64,000 nt of DNA from Catellatospora tritici (GTDB lineage Bacteria > Actinomycetota > Actinomycetes > Mycobacteriales > Micromonosporaceae): positions 496,001 to 560,000 of the forward strand of contig NZ_JAHRCY010000002.1 in assembly GCF_019083965.1 (NCBI RefSeq). Direction: 5' to 3'. Each line of letters begins with the position of its first letter. Position 1 is the first letter of the stretch. This document shows, in pieces, positions 17,214-27,300 of this stretch. Both the position numbers and the translations under genes were made by a program. The notes under the pieces were generated by a model that was not told the DNA's origin, ran no database searches, and saw only the letters and a program-made list of their open reading frames with translations.

Positions 17214-18182
17214 TCAGGCCGCGGGGGCGGTACGGCGCTGGCGGGCCCACAGCCGCCGGCCCCTGGCGCGGTACACCAGGACCAGCAGGCCGAAGGTGAC
17301 CAGCGGGTTCCACACGAGGCCGACCAGCGGCAGGATGAACAGCGTCGGCGGCAGCTTGACCACCTTCGCGAGCTTGGCGTAGGGGAAGCTGGAGACCATC
17401 GCCAGCGCCAGCAGCACCACTCCGAACACCATCGCGCCGGCGGGCAGCGAGCTGCCCACACCCGTCGACTTCAGCAGCACGGTGATCGCCAGCACGGTCG
17501 CCGCCATCGTGGTCGGCACGCCGCAGAAGAACCGGCCGTCCTTCGGCGAGACGTTGAAGCGGGCCAGGCGAATCGCCGCGCAGCAGGCGACGAGCGCGCA
17601 GGCGGCGATGAGCACCGGCGTGGCCACCGCGCCCTTGAGCGCGGAGTAGATGACCACCGGAGCGGCGATGCCGAACGAGGTCATGTCGCCCAGTGAGTCC
17701 ATCTGGACGCCGAACGGGCTGGCCACGCCGAACTTGCGGGCCAGGGCCCCGTCGAGGCCGTCGAAGGTGATGCAGGCGAGCAGGCAGAGCGCGCCGTACA
17801 TCGGCTTGGCTCCCATGATCGCGAGGAAGATCGCGGTCATGCCGAGCATCAGGCTGCTCAGCGTGCATGCTTGCACCAGGGCGAACTTGATGCGCCGGTC
17901 GAGCGTGCGCTCGCCGGGCAGCAGTGGGATCGTCGTCGGGGTCGGCGGCTCGGCGGTCTCGGTGACGGCTGCGGCCTCGATGGCGCGCAGTTCGACCGGG
18001 TCCAGTCCGGGCAGGTTGGGGCTCGTCGCAACGGAGTGTTCAGTCCTGCGCAGCCTACCCACCGGCACCAGCAGCATCTGCCGGGCGAAGGAGCTGCCTG
18101 CGCGCAAGCGACCGGTCCATTGCCGGCCCGCTGGTCGCGGACTGTCCGTCAAGCGACGCCGACGCCATAAGGCTCTCGGCAC
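17214..18182 (-). CDS. pssA: CDP-diacylglycerol-serine O-phosphatidyltransferase
   Basis: 322 residues. The CDP-alcohol phosphotransferase signature is complete: DGLDGALARKFGVASPFGVQ followed by MDSLGD, i.e. DGxxAR...G...D...D. About seven membrane helices follow. It makes phosphatidylserine from CDP-diacylglycerol and serine; the adjacent convergent psd uses the product. Start GTG 18182 is preferred because GGAGGG lies 7 nt upstream, although this gives a ~90-residue basic/acidic cytoplasmic head; an ATG at 18197 overlaps the ribosome site and a later Met is possible. The 18183-18405 spacer probably holds the promoter; no clear box seen. Confidence 0.85.
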   Translation of the reverse strand: MPRALWRRRRLTDSPRPAGRQWTGRLRAGSSFARQMLLVPVGRLRRTEHSVATSPNLPGLDPVELRAIEAAAVTETAEPPTPTTIPLLPGERTLDRRIKFALVQACTLSSLMLGMTAIFLAIMGAKPMYGALCLLACITFDGLDGALARKFGVASPFGVQMDSLGDMTSFGIAAPVVIYSALKGAVATPVLIAACALVACCAAIRLARFNVSPKDGRFFCGVPTTMAATVLAITVLLKSTGVGSSLPAGAMVFGVVLLALAMVSSFPYAKLAKVVKLPPTLFILPLVGLVWNPLVTFGLLVLVYRARGRRLWARQRRTAPAA

Positions 18183-18405
18183 GTGTCGTCCCTCCATGGC
18201 CGGTACGGTTCCTTTCCGCCGCCTCAGCGGACCGTCCGGCTTTTGCGGCCTACACCATCGCACACACGTGTGCGCCTTGGCGATACCCGCCGGGTCGAAA
18301 TCTCCACCCATTGGGTCACTGAAGGGGCAAATCGGCCCCTAGGCCACGAAGTATCCCGGGGGCGCTCTGTCTCGGTCCGCTGGCCAGTCTACCCGACCGG
18401 CAAAT

Positions 18406-19332
18406 TCACCTCATATGACGCAATTCTCTCGTCGCCATGTCCGTGAGCGGGATACCGCCCAGCTCGGCGGGGTGGAACCAACCGGCGTCGCACGTCGAGC
18501 CGCTCACCTCGGTGACCACCGGCACAGTCGGGTCCGCGACGGTGACCCGGAAGATCGCGCGGACCACGTACCAGTCCAACGGGACGCCCTCGGGGCCGAT
18601 CGCGTTCGGGTTGTGGTGCGAGCTCACCTCGATCAGCTCGGTCACCGCACCGGTCTGACCGGTCTCCTCGTAGATCTCGCGCAGCAGACCGACGTGCGGC
18701 TGCTCACCGAAGTCGGTGCCGCCGCCGGGCAGGTGCCAGCGGCCCGCGCCGGGGTAGCCGGGCGAGATCAGCGACAGCAGCACCCGACCGGCCGGGTCGG
18801 TGACGATGCCGTACGCCCCGAAGCGCATCACCCGGTTCGTCTGCCGCACCATCCGCCCGTCCGCGGACAACTCGCCCGCCTCGTCGACGGCCGGGGGCGG
18901 CGGGGTGTCGGCGACGGGTTCGGCCAGCCCGAGCGTGCGGGCCACGAACGGGATCACCGGCAGTTCGGCCAGGCGCGCCGGCTCCACCCAGGCGGGCAGG
19001 TCGCTGGTGCCGTCGGTCTCGACGGTCAGCTCGCCGCCGGTCACCGCCACGTCGTAGACGACCCGGTCGTGGTGCAGCAGCACGCCGCGCCACGGCATGT
19101 CGACCAGGTCGGTCGAGACGCCGTGCAGGCCGGTGATCCGTACGGTCAGGCCGGTCTCCTCGAGGAACTCCCGCGCCAGCCCGGCGGCCGGGTCCTCGCC
19201 GTGGTTCAGGCCGCCCCCGGGCAGGAACCACCGCCCGGGGTGGTTCGACTTGGCCGACGAGCGGACCAGCAGCAGCCGGCCCTGCTCGTCGCGGGCGATG
19301 CCGTACGCCCCGATCCTGCGCCGTTTCTCCAT
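18406..19332 (-). CDS. tandem double-NUDIX hydrolase
   Basis: 308 residues with two complete NUDIX domains. Box 1, GGLNHGEDPAAGLAREFLEE, continues TGL; box 2, GGTDFGEQPHVGLLREIYEE, continues TGQ; both fit GX5EX7REUXEEXGU. NUDIX enzymes hydrolyse nucleoside diphosphate-X compounds; the substrate is unknown. ATG 19332 is chosen because TAGCCT lies 7 nt upstream (leaderless pattern) and no Shine-Dalgarno is present. The neighbouring gene at 19355 encodes a paralogue of the same two-domain design, only 22 bp away. Confidence 0.85.
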   Translation of the reverse strand: MEKRRRIGAYGIARDEQGRLLLVRSSAKSNHPGRWFLPGGGLNHGEDPAAGLAREFLEETGLTVRITGLHGVSTDLVDMPWRGVLLHHDRVVYDVAVTGGELTVETDGTSDLPAWVEPARLAELPVIPFVARTLGLAEPVADTPPPPAVDEAGELSADGRMVRQTNRVMRFGAYGIVTDPAGRVLLSLISPGYPGAGRWHLPGGGTDFGEQPHVGLLREIYEETGQTGAVTELIEVSSHHNPNAIGPEGVPLDWYVVRAIFRVTVADPTVPVVTEVSGSTCDAGWFHPAELGGIPLTDMATRELRHMR

Positions 19333-19339
19333 GGCCGCC

Positions 19340-19345
19340 AGGCTA
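19340..19345 (-). promoter_or_regulatory. -10 box TAGCCT of leaderless NUDIX gene
   Basis: TAGCCT on the minus strand ends 7 nt before the ATG at 19332. It lies between that gene and the end of the upstream paralogue, so the first NUDIX gene may have its own promoter. Confidence 0.45.
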
Positions 19346-19354
19346 GGCGACGGC

Positions 19355-20320
19355 TCAAACCTGCCGGGGCATGCGGGGCAGCGCGGCAGCCCGCAGTGCC
19401 TCCGCGGTGACCTCGGTGACGTCGTCGGGGCCCAGTTCACCCAGCTCGTTGGGGGTGACCCAGCGCGCTTCGGCGGTGGAGCCGCCCTGGTCGTACACCT
19501 TCGGCCGGGTGGCCCGGTCGACGCGCACCCGATAGAAGGCGCGCACGCCGTGCCAGTCGATCGGGTAGCCCTCCGGGCCCAGCGACGCCGCGTCGCGGTG
19601 GCTGGCCACGCCCAGCAGCTCGCCGAGGCGCCCGCGCTGGCCGGTCTCCTCGACCAGCTCGCGGATGAGCGCCGTGCCGGGCTGCTCGCCGAAGTCGGTG
19701 CCGCCGCCGGGCAGGTGCCACAGGCCCGCGCCGGGGTAGTTGGGGGCGATGCGGGTCAGCAGCACGCGCTGCTGACGGTCGGTGACCACCGCGTACGCCG
19801 CGAAGCGCTGCGCGCGGTGCAGCCCGTCGGCGCCGGGCACGGCGTGGAACGACGGGAAGTCGGGCACCTCGTCGGGAATCTGGTCGGCGGCGAGCGCGGA
19901 CAGCCCCAGCGCCGCCGCCGTGAACGGCCGCAGCGGCAGCTTCGCGCACTCGTCCAGGTCGAGCCAGGACACCAGGTCGGTGGGCTGGTCGATCCGCTCG
20001 CGCAGCGCTCCGCCGCGCACCCGCGCGGCGTAGATGACGCGGTCGGTGTGGATGGTCACGCCTCGGTGCGGCAGTGCCCGCATGTCGGCGAGCACATCAC
20101 GCAGTCCGGTTACGGCGACGCTCAGACCGGTCTCGGCGGCTGTCTCCCTGACAACAGTGTCGTTGGGGTGCTCGCCGTGGTCCACCGCCCCTCCGGGGAG
20201 GGACCAGATGCCCGGGGTGCCGGACTGCTCGGATGCCCGAACCAGAAGCACCTGGTCGGACTCATTGGTGATGACGGCATATGCGGCGATCCGCCGCAAT
20301 GCCTCGAGCGCGGTGGTCAC
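19355..20320 (-). CDS. tandem double-NUDIX protein, first domain degenerate
   Basis: 321 residues, same architecture as its downstream neighbour. Box 2 (GGTDFGEQPGTALIRELVEE-TGQ) is canonical. Box 1 (GGAVDHGEHPNDTVVRETAA-ETGL) has alanine where the first glutamate of the EE pair belongs, so one metal ligand is missing and the first domain may only bind or regulate. GTG start; a purine-rich GGGGGAGA lies ~13 nt upstream, weaker than usual. Probably arose by tandem duplication with the 18406 gene; co-transcription is likely given the 22-bp gap. Confidence 0.8.
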   Translation of the reverse strand: MTTALEALRRIAAYAVITNESDQVLLVRASEQSGTPGIWSLPGGAVDHGEHPNDTVVRETAAETGLSVAVTGLRDVLADMRALPHRGVTIHTDRVIYAARVRGGALRERIDQPTDLVSWLDLDECAKLPLRPFTAAALGLSALAADQIPDEVPDFPSFHAVPGADGLHRAQRFAAYAVVTDRQQRVLLTRIAPNYPGAGLWHLPGGGTDFGEQPGTALIRELVEETGQRGRLGELLGVASHRDAASLGPEGYPIDWHGVRAFYRVRVDRATRPKVYDQGGSTAEARWVTPNELGELGPDDVTEVTAEALRAAALPRMPRQV

Positions 20321-20482
20321 GAGAAATCATTCTCCCCCGCCGCGAAGATCACGACAAGATGTCCGATTTATAAGTACCTTCGCGTTCCATTAATGCCATT
20401 GATCGTTTTTGTGGTTCGACGTCCCAGCTCAGGGCGGCAAAACGGCCGCCAGCAGCGATCTTGAGACACCGCACACCAAGAG

Positions 20483-20511
20483 TTGAGCCCCGGCCGGGGG
20501 CCGGGGCTCAA
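20483..20511 (-). terminator. terminator downstream of guaA
   Basis: TTGAGCCCCGGCC (20483-20495) pairs with GGCCGGGGCTCAA (20499-20511), a perfect 13-bp stem with a GGG loop, 42 bases beyond the guaA stop. Confidence 0.75.
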
Positions 20512-20552
20512 TCAGCGCGTGAGCCGAACGACGTCGGCGTCACGGCTTTCAC

Positions 20553-22106
<1,554 letters not shown>

Positions 22107-22113
22107 GACCTCA

Positions 22114-22119
22114 ACCTTA
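22114..22119 (-). promoter_or_regulatory. -10 box TAAGGT of leaderless guaA
   Basis: TAAGGT (minus strand) ends 7 nt before the guaA ATG. The identical hexamer serves the genes starting at 22913, 60120 and 60144. Confidence 0.55.
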
Positions 22120-22133
22120 ACGTGGCGCCCAGG

Positions 22134-22913
22134 TCAACCCACGTAGTGGACCCCGTCCGGGTACGGGTAGGGATTGGCCTTGCAGCCCTGCAACGACTTG
22201 GTCTGCTGCTGCATCACGGGTGCGGGCCTGCCCGCGCCGGGGCAGAACACGTGATCATGGCCGAGATAGTGACCGGTCTCATGGTTGACCACCATGTTGC
22301 GGTACACGTTCAGGTCGGTGAACCCGGTCGCGCCGTTGGTCCAGCGGTACAGGTTGATCATGACGTTGTTGCCGAAGCGGCAGGAGAAGATGCCCGCCGT
22401 GTCCAGCCCGGCGCTGCCGCACATGCGGTCGATCGTGTCGGGCGTGGCCAGCCGGATGTAGAAGTTCGGCGTCACCCCCGTGCTGACCCGCTTGAACCGC
22501 CACTTCTTCGACGCGATCCAGCTGTGCGGGTCGGCCAGGATCTGGTCCACCGCGGCGGCGAAGCCGTCCGGGTCGAACGTGGTGATCCCGCTCTCCACCT
22601 GCACGTAGTACGTCCGCAGCGCGCCCGCGGTGCCGATCACGTCGGTGCCGCCGGCGGCGGTGCGGAACGTGCCCGCGCCGTGCTTGAGCACGTTGCCGTT
22701 CTTGACCGGCTTCGGCGAGGCCGACGGCTTGACCGACGGCGATGCCTGCGGCGACGGCACGGCCGAGGGCGAGGCGACCGCCGACTCCAGCACCGGCGAC
22801 GCCGACGGCGCCGCCTCGAACTTCGGCTGCCGCCCGTCGCCGCAGCCGGTGGCCAGCAACGACATCACCAGCACGACTGTCGCGACACGAGCCCGCGAGA
22901 ACGTCCTCCCCAT
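22134..22913 (-). CDS. DUF3152-type lipoprotein, putative metzincin-like protease
   Basis: 259 residues. A signal peptide ends in LLATGC, so a lipoprotein is expected. A Ser/Pro/Ala linker (~residues 30-70) leads to a DUF3152-like domain with the zinc-protease motif NHETGHYLGHDH (HExxHxxGH type), plus four conserved-looking cysteines that could form disulfides. Probably an extracellular metalloprotease; substrate unknown. The ATG at 22913 is preferred over the in-frame GTG at 22922 because TAAGGT lies exactly 7 nt before it. The upstream gene ends inside that hexamer. Confidence 0.8.
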   Translation of the reverse strand: MGRTFSRARVATVVLVMSLLATGCGDGRQPKFEAAPSASPVLESAVASPSAVPSPQASPSVKPSASPKPVKNGNVLKHGAGTFRTAAGGTDVIGTAGALRTYYVQVESGITTFDPDGFAAAVDQILADPHSWIASKKWRFKRVSTGVTPNFYIRLATPDTIDRMCGSAGLDTAGIFSCRFGNNVMINLYRWTNGATGFTDLNVYRNMVVNHETGHYLGHDHVFCPGAGRPAPVMQQQTKSLQGCKANPYPYPDGVHYVG

Positions 22914-22920
22914 GCCGAAC

Positions 22921-22926
22921 ACCTTA
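22921..22926 (-). promoter_or_regulatory. -10 box overlapping the upstream gene's stop codon
   Basis: TAAGGT on the minus strand; its TAA is the stop codon of the 22924-24105 gene, and 7 nt follow before ATG 22913. It would give a leaderless mRNA within a compact gene row. Confidence 0.5.
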
Positions 22927-24105
22927 AGCGGTCGGCAGTCCGTGCGTGCGGTGGTAGTCGCGAGCCCACTTCGCGTCCACGCCCTCGGCGAAGGCGCCGC
23001 CGGGCGGGTCCACCACCCAGACGTGCATCATCTCCGGCGTCGTCAGCGCCACCGACAACGTCGGGCACCCGCCGTACGGCGTGACCACGCCGATGCCGGG
23101 CGGGGCCAGCGAGATGCACAGGTTGTGCGCGTGCCACCGGGTGACCGGGCCGCCCGGCTCCGGACCGGCGACCCCGGCCCGCTCGATCACGTAGACCACG
23201 CCCAGCAGCGTGGCCTTCCCGTCCTCGATCGTGAACACCAGCGTCTCCGGACGCCGCGGGTCCAGCACCGCGCCGTCCGACTTGAACGCCGGGTTGTCCA
23301 TATGCACGTCGGGGCCGGTCTTCCCGGTGATGGGCAGCTGGTACCCGGCCGCGAGCGCGTCGGACAGCTTCGCGAACCGACGTACCGACTGCCGGGTGTC
23401 GGCGGCCAGGTGCGCGGCGGCGTCAGCCTGCGCGGCGGACGGATGGTGGTCGCCGATCAGTTGCCGCATGATCACCCCGGCCTGGGCCCGGAGCAGGTGC
23501 TCGTGCCCGTGCGCGTGGCTGTGCCCGACCGCGGGCGCCTGGGTCGCCCCCGCCGACGCGCCCGCCGCCTGGTGCGCCACGAGCGTGGAGATCCACACCA
23601 CCGCGCCGGTGGCGAACACCGCGAACACCGTCGAGGTCGAGCCCAGCGCGCGCAGGAACCGGCGCGGGCGCCCCGGCCGCCGCTGCGGCACCACCGCCAG
23701 CCCGAACGCGACCAACTCGACCAGCGCCGCCGCGATGCCGACCTGGTCGGCCTCCTCACCGCCGCGTCCGATGACGATCAGGTACGCCAGCAGGTTCAGC
23801 GGCACCAGCACCGCCGTGCCGAACCGCCAGCCGCGCCGGTCACCGCGCGCCCGCCAGGCCAACACCCCGTACGCCACGCCGCTGAGCAGGAAGCCGGCGG
23901 TCAGCCAGGCGCTGTCCCGGTGGCCCAGCGGCAGCGCCAGGTGCACCACGGCGGCGGCGCCGAGCAGCACGTACGCCCAGCGGGCGACCTGGTTCACCGC
24001 CGGACCCGCCAGCCACGGCAGGAAGCAGCAGGCCAGGATGCCCGCGGTCAGGGCGGCGGTGTGCTCGGGCGCGATCCCGGTCAGCAGCGTCTCGACCGGA
24101 TTCAC
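22924..24105 (-). CDS. membrane protein with His-rich loop, unknown function
   Basis: 393 residues from a GTG overlapping the upstream stop by 4 bp. The N-terminal half has about six membrane segments. A loop after the last segment contains GHSHAHGHEH, six histidines in ten residues, a plausible metal-binding site. The C-terminal ~200 residues are soluble (TRQSVRRFAKLSDAL...VWVVDPPGGAFAEGV). I do not recognise the family. Context: between a four-helix membrane protein and a zinc-protease-like lipoprotein, so a shared metal-related or envelope role is conceivable, but this is speculation. Confidence 0.75.
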   Translation of the reverse strand: MNPVETLLTGIAPEHTAALTAGILACCFLPWLAGPAVNQVARWAYVLLGAAAVVHLALPLGHRDSAWLTAGFLLSGVAYGVLAWRARGDRRGWRFGTAVLVPLNLLAYLIVIGRGGEEADQVGIAAALVELVAFGLAVVPQRRPGRPRRFLRALGSTSTVFAVFATGAVVWISTLVAHQAAGASAGATQAPAVGHSHAHGHEHLLRAQAGVIMRQLIGDHHPSAAQADAAAHLAADTRQSVRRFAKLSDALAAGYQLPITGKTGPDVHMDNPAFKSDGAVLDPRRPETLVFTIEDGKATLLGVVYVIERAGVAGPEPGGPVTRWHAHNLCISLAPPGIGVVTPYGGCPTLSVALTTPEMMHVWVVDPPGGAFAEGVDAKWARDYHRTHGLPTA

Positions 24106-24524
24106 CGGACACCGGCCCCGGGCTCGGGGGTGGCCAGCAGCCGTACACACTGCACCGTGACCAGCACCGGCAGCAGCAGCCCGGTGAGCAACCCGGTCAG
24201 CGTCGGGGTGAAGTCGACGCCCGGCAACGCCCCCAGCACCAGGCTCAGCACCAGCCCGACCAGCGACAGCGCCTGGAGCACCAGCACCCCGATCAGGGCG
24301 CCGCGCCGACCCCGCACCACCATCGCCGCGAACATGAAGGTGACGATCACCCGGCTCAGCGGCGCGATCGCGTAGAACGGCAATCCGCCCATGAACAGCA
24401 GCTCACCGAGCATTCCCAGCAGGCCTGCCCCGGCCTGCACCAGCAGCAGCACATAGACCACGTCGGCCCGGCCGCCGCGCGGCGGGACCGCGGCGGGGTC
24501 GGGCGTGGTCGCGGCGACGGTCAC
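24102..24524 (-). CDS. four-helix membrane protein, unknown function
   Basis: 140 residues, GTG start. Four hydrophobic segments (about residues 22-45, 52-70, 75-98, 108-132) with little else. It overlaps the following gene by 4 bp (GTGA), indicating coupled translation. Not recognised as a named family; the pairing with the His-rich membrane protein is the main clue. Confidence 0.7.
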   Translation of the reverse strand: MTVAATTPDPAAVPPRGGRADVVYVLLLVQAGAGLLGMLGELLFMGGLPFYAIAPLSRVIVTFMFAAMVVRGRRGALIGVLVLQALSLVGLVLSLVLGALPGVDFTPTLTGLLTGLLLPVLVTVQCVRLLATPEPGAGVR

Positions 24525-24558
24525 CCCGACAGGGTCGGGCGTACGCGTCGCCTTCGGG

Positions 24559-26211
24559 TCACGCGGCGGTAATTTTTCGGTACGGTTCGCCCGGCGCGGG
24601 CCGCCGGTCGGCCTCGCCCTTCGCGGGCCACGCCGCCATCGCCCGCTCCGCCTGCGCGGTGATCGTCAGCGACGGGTTCACCCCGAGGTTCGCGCAGACC
24701 GCGGCGCCGTCGACGACGTGCAGGCCCGGATGCCCGAAGACGCGGTGGTACGGGTCCACGACGCCGCTGTCCGCGTCCGCGCCGATGACCGCCCCGCCCA
24801 GGATGTGCGCGGTCAGCGGGATGTCCAGCACCTCCGGCAGCGCCCCACCCGGCAACCCGCCGATCTCCTCGGCCAGCAGCCGCACCGCCTCGTTGCCCGC
24901 CGGGATCCAGGTCGGGTTCGCCGCCCCGTGGCCCAGCGTCGAGCGCAGCCCGCCCCGGCGCCAGCGCACCGTGAGCGAGTTGTCCAGCGACTGCATCACC
25001 AGCGCGATGATGGTCCGGTCCGACCAGCCGCGCACCGACATCGCCCGCAGGTACGGCAGCGGCCAGCGGAACATCTCCCGCAGCCAGCGCCGCCCCCGCC
25101 CCGGGCCGCCGTCGGTCAGCGCCGACTGCAGCAGCCCCATCGCGTTCGAGCCCCGGCCGTAGCGCACCGGCTCGATGTGGGTCCGCCCGTCCGGGTGGAA
25201 CGAGCTGGTGATCGCGACACCCTCGGTGAAGCGCGGCTTTCGCTTGCGCGCGTCGCCGGGCAGCATCGTCGCGCCCACCAGCGACTCCGAGTTGGTGCGG
25301 GTCAGCGCACCCAGCCGCCCCGACAGCCGGGGCAGGATGCCCCGCTCCTTCATCGCGTGCAGCAGCCGCTGGGTACCGAGCGCACCCGCCGCGAACACCA
25401 CCTGGTCCGCCTCGATCACCGCGTCCGCGGGCGAGCGCCGCCGCTTGGCCAGCAGCGCGCCGGTCCGCGCCGTCTCGACCGTGTAGCCCCCGCCCTCGCG
25501 CGGCCGCACCGCGGTGACGGTGGTCAGCGGGAACACCACCGCCCCGGCCTTCTCGGCCAGCCACAGATAGTTCTTGACCAGTGTGTTCTTGGCGTTGTGG
25601 CGGCAGCCGGTCATGCACTCGCCGCAGTGCAGGCAGCCCGCCCGCGCCGGGCCCTCGCCACCGAAGTACGGGTCCGGCACGGTCGCGCCGGGCATGCCCA
25701 GGAACACCCCGACCGGGGTGGCGTGGAACGTGTCACCGACGCCCATCCGCTCGGCCACCTTGCGGAACGCCTCGTCGGCGGGGGTGGTGCGGTCGTACGT
25801 GGTCACCCCGAGCATCCGCTCGGCGGTGTCGTAGTACGGGGCCAGCTCGGTCTTCCAGTCGGTGATGTCGCGCCACTGCGGGTCGGCGTAGAAGTCCGGC
25901 AGCGGGCGGTAGAGCGTGTTGGCGTACACCAGCGAACCGCCACCGACCCCGGCGCCCGACAGCACCAGCACGCCCGCGCCGCGCTCGCCCTTGTCCGGCC
26001 GCAGCAGGGTGATCCGCTGGATGCCGTAGCAGCCCAGCGCGGGCGCCCACAGGAACTTGCGCACGCGCCAGCTGGTCTTGGGAAAGTCCCGGTCGGCGAA
26101 GCGGCGACCCGCCTCCAGCACCGCGACCGAGTACCCCTTCTCGGCGAGCCGAAGCGCGGCCACACTCCCGCCGAACCCCGACCCGATCACCACCACGTCG
26201 TAGCGAGCCAT
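24559..26211 (-). CDS. GMC-family FAD oxidoreductase, cholesterol-oxidase-like
   Basis: 550 residues. The FAD-binding Rossmann motif VVIGSGFGGSVAALRLAEKG is at residues ~7-26, followed by GAGVGGGSLVYAN, a conserved GMC segment. A four-cysteine run, CLHCGECMTGCRHNAKNTL (~residues 193-211), matches the cysteine cluster I recall from mycobacterial ChoD-type proteins. The C-terminus has DGAAVCANLGVNPSLTITA, where GMC enzymes hold the catalytic His/Asn. Sterol or other alcohol oxidation is possible; actual substrate unknown. ATG 26211 follows AATAAT by 7 nt (leaderless pattern). Confidence 0.85.
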   Translation of the reverse strand: MARYDVVVIGSGFGGSVAALRLAEKGYSVAVLEAGRRFADRDFPKTSWRVRKFLWAPALGCYGIQRITLLRPDKGERGAGVLVLSGAGVGGGSLVYANTLYRPLPDFYADPQWRDITDWKTELAPYYDTAERMLGVTTYDRTTPADEAFRKVAERMGVGDTFHATPVGVFLGMPGATVPDPYFGGEGPARAGCLHCGECMTGCRHNAKNTLVKNYLWLAEKAGAVVFPLTTVTAVRPREGGGYTVETARTGALLAKRRRSPADAVIEADQVVFAAGALGTQRLLHAMKERGILPRLSGRLGALTRTNSESLVGATMLPGDARKRKPRFTEGVAITSSFHPDGRTHIEPVRYGRGSNAMGLLQSALTDGGPGRGRRWLREMFRWPLPYLRAMSVRGWSDRTIIALVMQSLDNSLTVRWRRGGLRSTLGHGAANPTWIPAGNEAVRLLAEEIGGLPGGALPEVLDIPLTAHILGGAVIGADADSGVVDPYHRVFGHPGLHVVDGAAVCANLGVNPSLTITAQAERAMAAWPAKGEADRRPAPGEPYRKITAA

Positions 26212-26218
26212 GCGCAGG

Positions 26219-26224
26219 ATTATT
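26219..26224 (-). promoter_or_regulatory. -10 box AATAAT of GMC oxidoreductase gene
   Basis: AATAAT on the minus strand, 7 nt before the ATG at 26211; no Shine-Dalgarno is present. Confidence 0.45.
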
Positions 26225-26271
26225 ACCCGCCAGTAAGTCACGCGCCAGGGGTCCGTCGCGCCGCGGGCCGG

Positions 26272-26331
26272 GCAGTTTCGGGGAAAGTGCAGGAATCATG
26301 GCCCGCTTTCGTGCGCTTTCCCCGAAACTGC
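26272..26331. repeat. long hairpin repeat, family 2, copy 1
   Basis: GCAGTTTCGGGGAAAGTGC (26272-26290) pairs with GCGCTTTCCCCGAAACTGC (26313-26331) with one mismatch. Related copies lie at 57013-57074 and 58175-58238 in the same orientation, sharing the loop text AGGAATC. Confidence 0.85.
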
Positions 26332-26351
26332 AGCCTCGTTTGGGCCCCAGG

Positions 26352-27278
26352 TCAGTGTTCGAGGCGGTCGACGAGAGCTTCGGCGAGGTCGAGGGTGCCG
26401 GTGGCGATGAACTTCCTGCGCTGCGTCATGGCGGCGGCAATGCCGTCAAGCGAGTCGAATCCGAAGTCCAGCGGCAATTCGCGCCCGTCCAAGCCGACGA
26501 CCACACCACCCGCCGCTGCGAGCACGTACTGCCCAGGCGCGAGATCCCACACGGCGAAGCCTTTGGCGAACTCGATCATCGCATCGGTGAACCCTGCCGC
26601 GACGTGGCAGAGGCCGATCGAGCCGAAGTCGACTCCCAGGCGACCCCGCGCTTGACCGGCATCATCAGCCGCCCCGAGCGCCTCTATCAACCGGGTCTGC
26701 TTCGCCAGCGGCACGAACCGTTCCGTGGGCCGCATCAGAAAGTTCGTGATAAGTGCGTCTGACAGTCGGCGGGGCTGCGGGGAGCGCAGCGGATGGACCT
26801 GTCCATCCGCTGTCGTCAGGACAGCGCGGTCGCTTCCCGTGCCGTCACGTGCGGCCACATAGAGCTGGACATGGTGGAAGATGTCGCCCACCACAGCGAC
26901 GACCGGCCGAGCCAGTGACCGCGAGTAGATCATCAGATGCGTGTAGCCGTTCAGTCCCCGAACCGCCAGCTCGCTGGTGTCCAGCGGGTCGACGAGGACA
27001 CACAGGTCAGGATCGGGATCATCGCCGATGACCTGCGGTTCGGCCTCCTCGGAGGCGTACACGAATCGCCTGAGCAGCGGCGTCAGCAACTCCCGGTAAC
27101 GGCTGTGCATCCACAGGTCGTGCCGAGAGAGGAAGTTGCCCGCGTGACGGGCGTTGCGCCGTTCGCCGCGGTCACCGGAGACGGCGGCCTCGATCAGTTT
27201 CGGCCGGATCTCCGCCATGATCGTGCGGACCAGGTCCGCCGCGCCATTTGCCATGTCGGTCAGCTGAAGGTCATGCAC
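26352..27278 (-). CDS. inositol monophosphatase-like phosphatase
   Basis: 308 residues from GTG 27278 with GGAGG 8 nt upstream. Li-sensitive phosphatase family hallmarks: acidic SEEAE (residues ~76-80), DPLDTSEL (97-104, the DPxDxT metal site) and AVWDLAPGQYVLAAAGG (the WDxAxG motif). These are divergent from ordinary SuhB: Asp-Thr-Ser replaces Asp-Gly-Thr. Relatives dephosphorylate inositol phosphate, PAP, fructose bisphosphate or other sugar/nucleotide phosphates. It lies 22 bp after a PRTase-like gene, probably one operon under the Xre-like regulator, suggesting a shared phosphoribosyl or nucleotide substrate (inference). Confidence 0.78.
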   Translation of the reverse strand: MHDLQLTDMANGAADLVRTIMAEIRPKLIEAAVSGDRGERRNARHAGNFLSRHDLWMHSRYRELLTPLLRRFVYASEEAEPQVIGDDPDPDLCVLVDPLDTSELAVRGLNGYTHLMIYSRSLARPVVAVVGDIFHHVQLYVAARDGTGSDRAVLTTADGQVHPLRSPQPRRLSDALITNFLMRPTERFVPLAKQTRLIEALGAADDAGQARGRLGVDFGSIGLCHVAAGFTDAMIEFAKGFAVWDLAPGQYVLAAAGGVVVGLDGRELPLDFGFDSLDGIAAAMTQRRKFIATGTLDLAEALVDRLEH

Positions 27279-27300
27279 GGTGGTCGCCTCCGGGTGTGGG

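Noticed and set aside
18183..18405. Small gene or riboswitch upstream of pssA
   Set aside because: No frame with a start and ribosome site, and no conserved riboswitch core that I can recognise.
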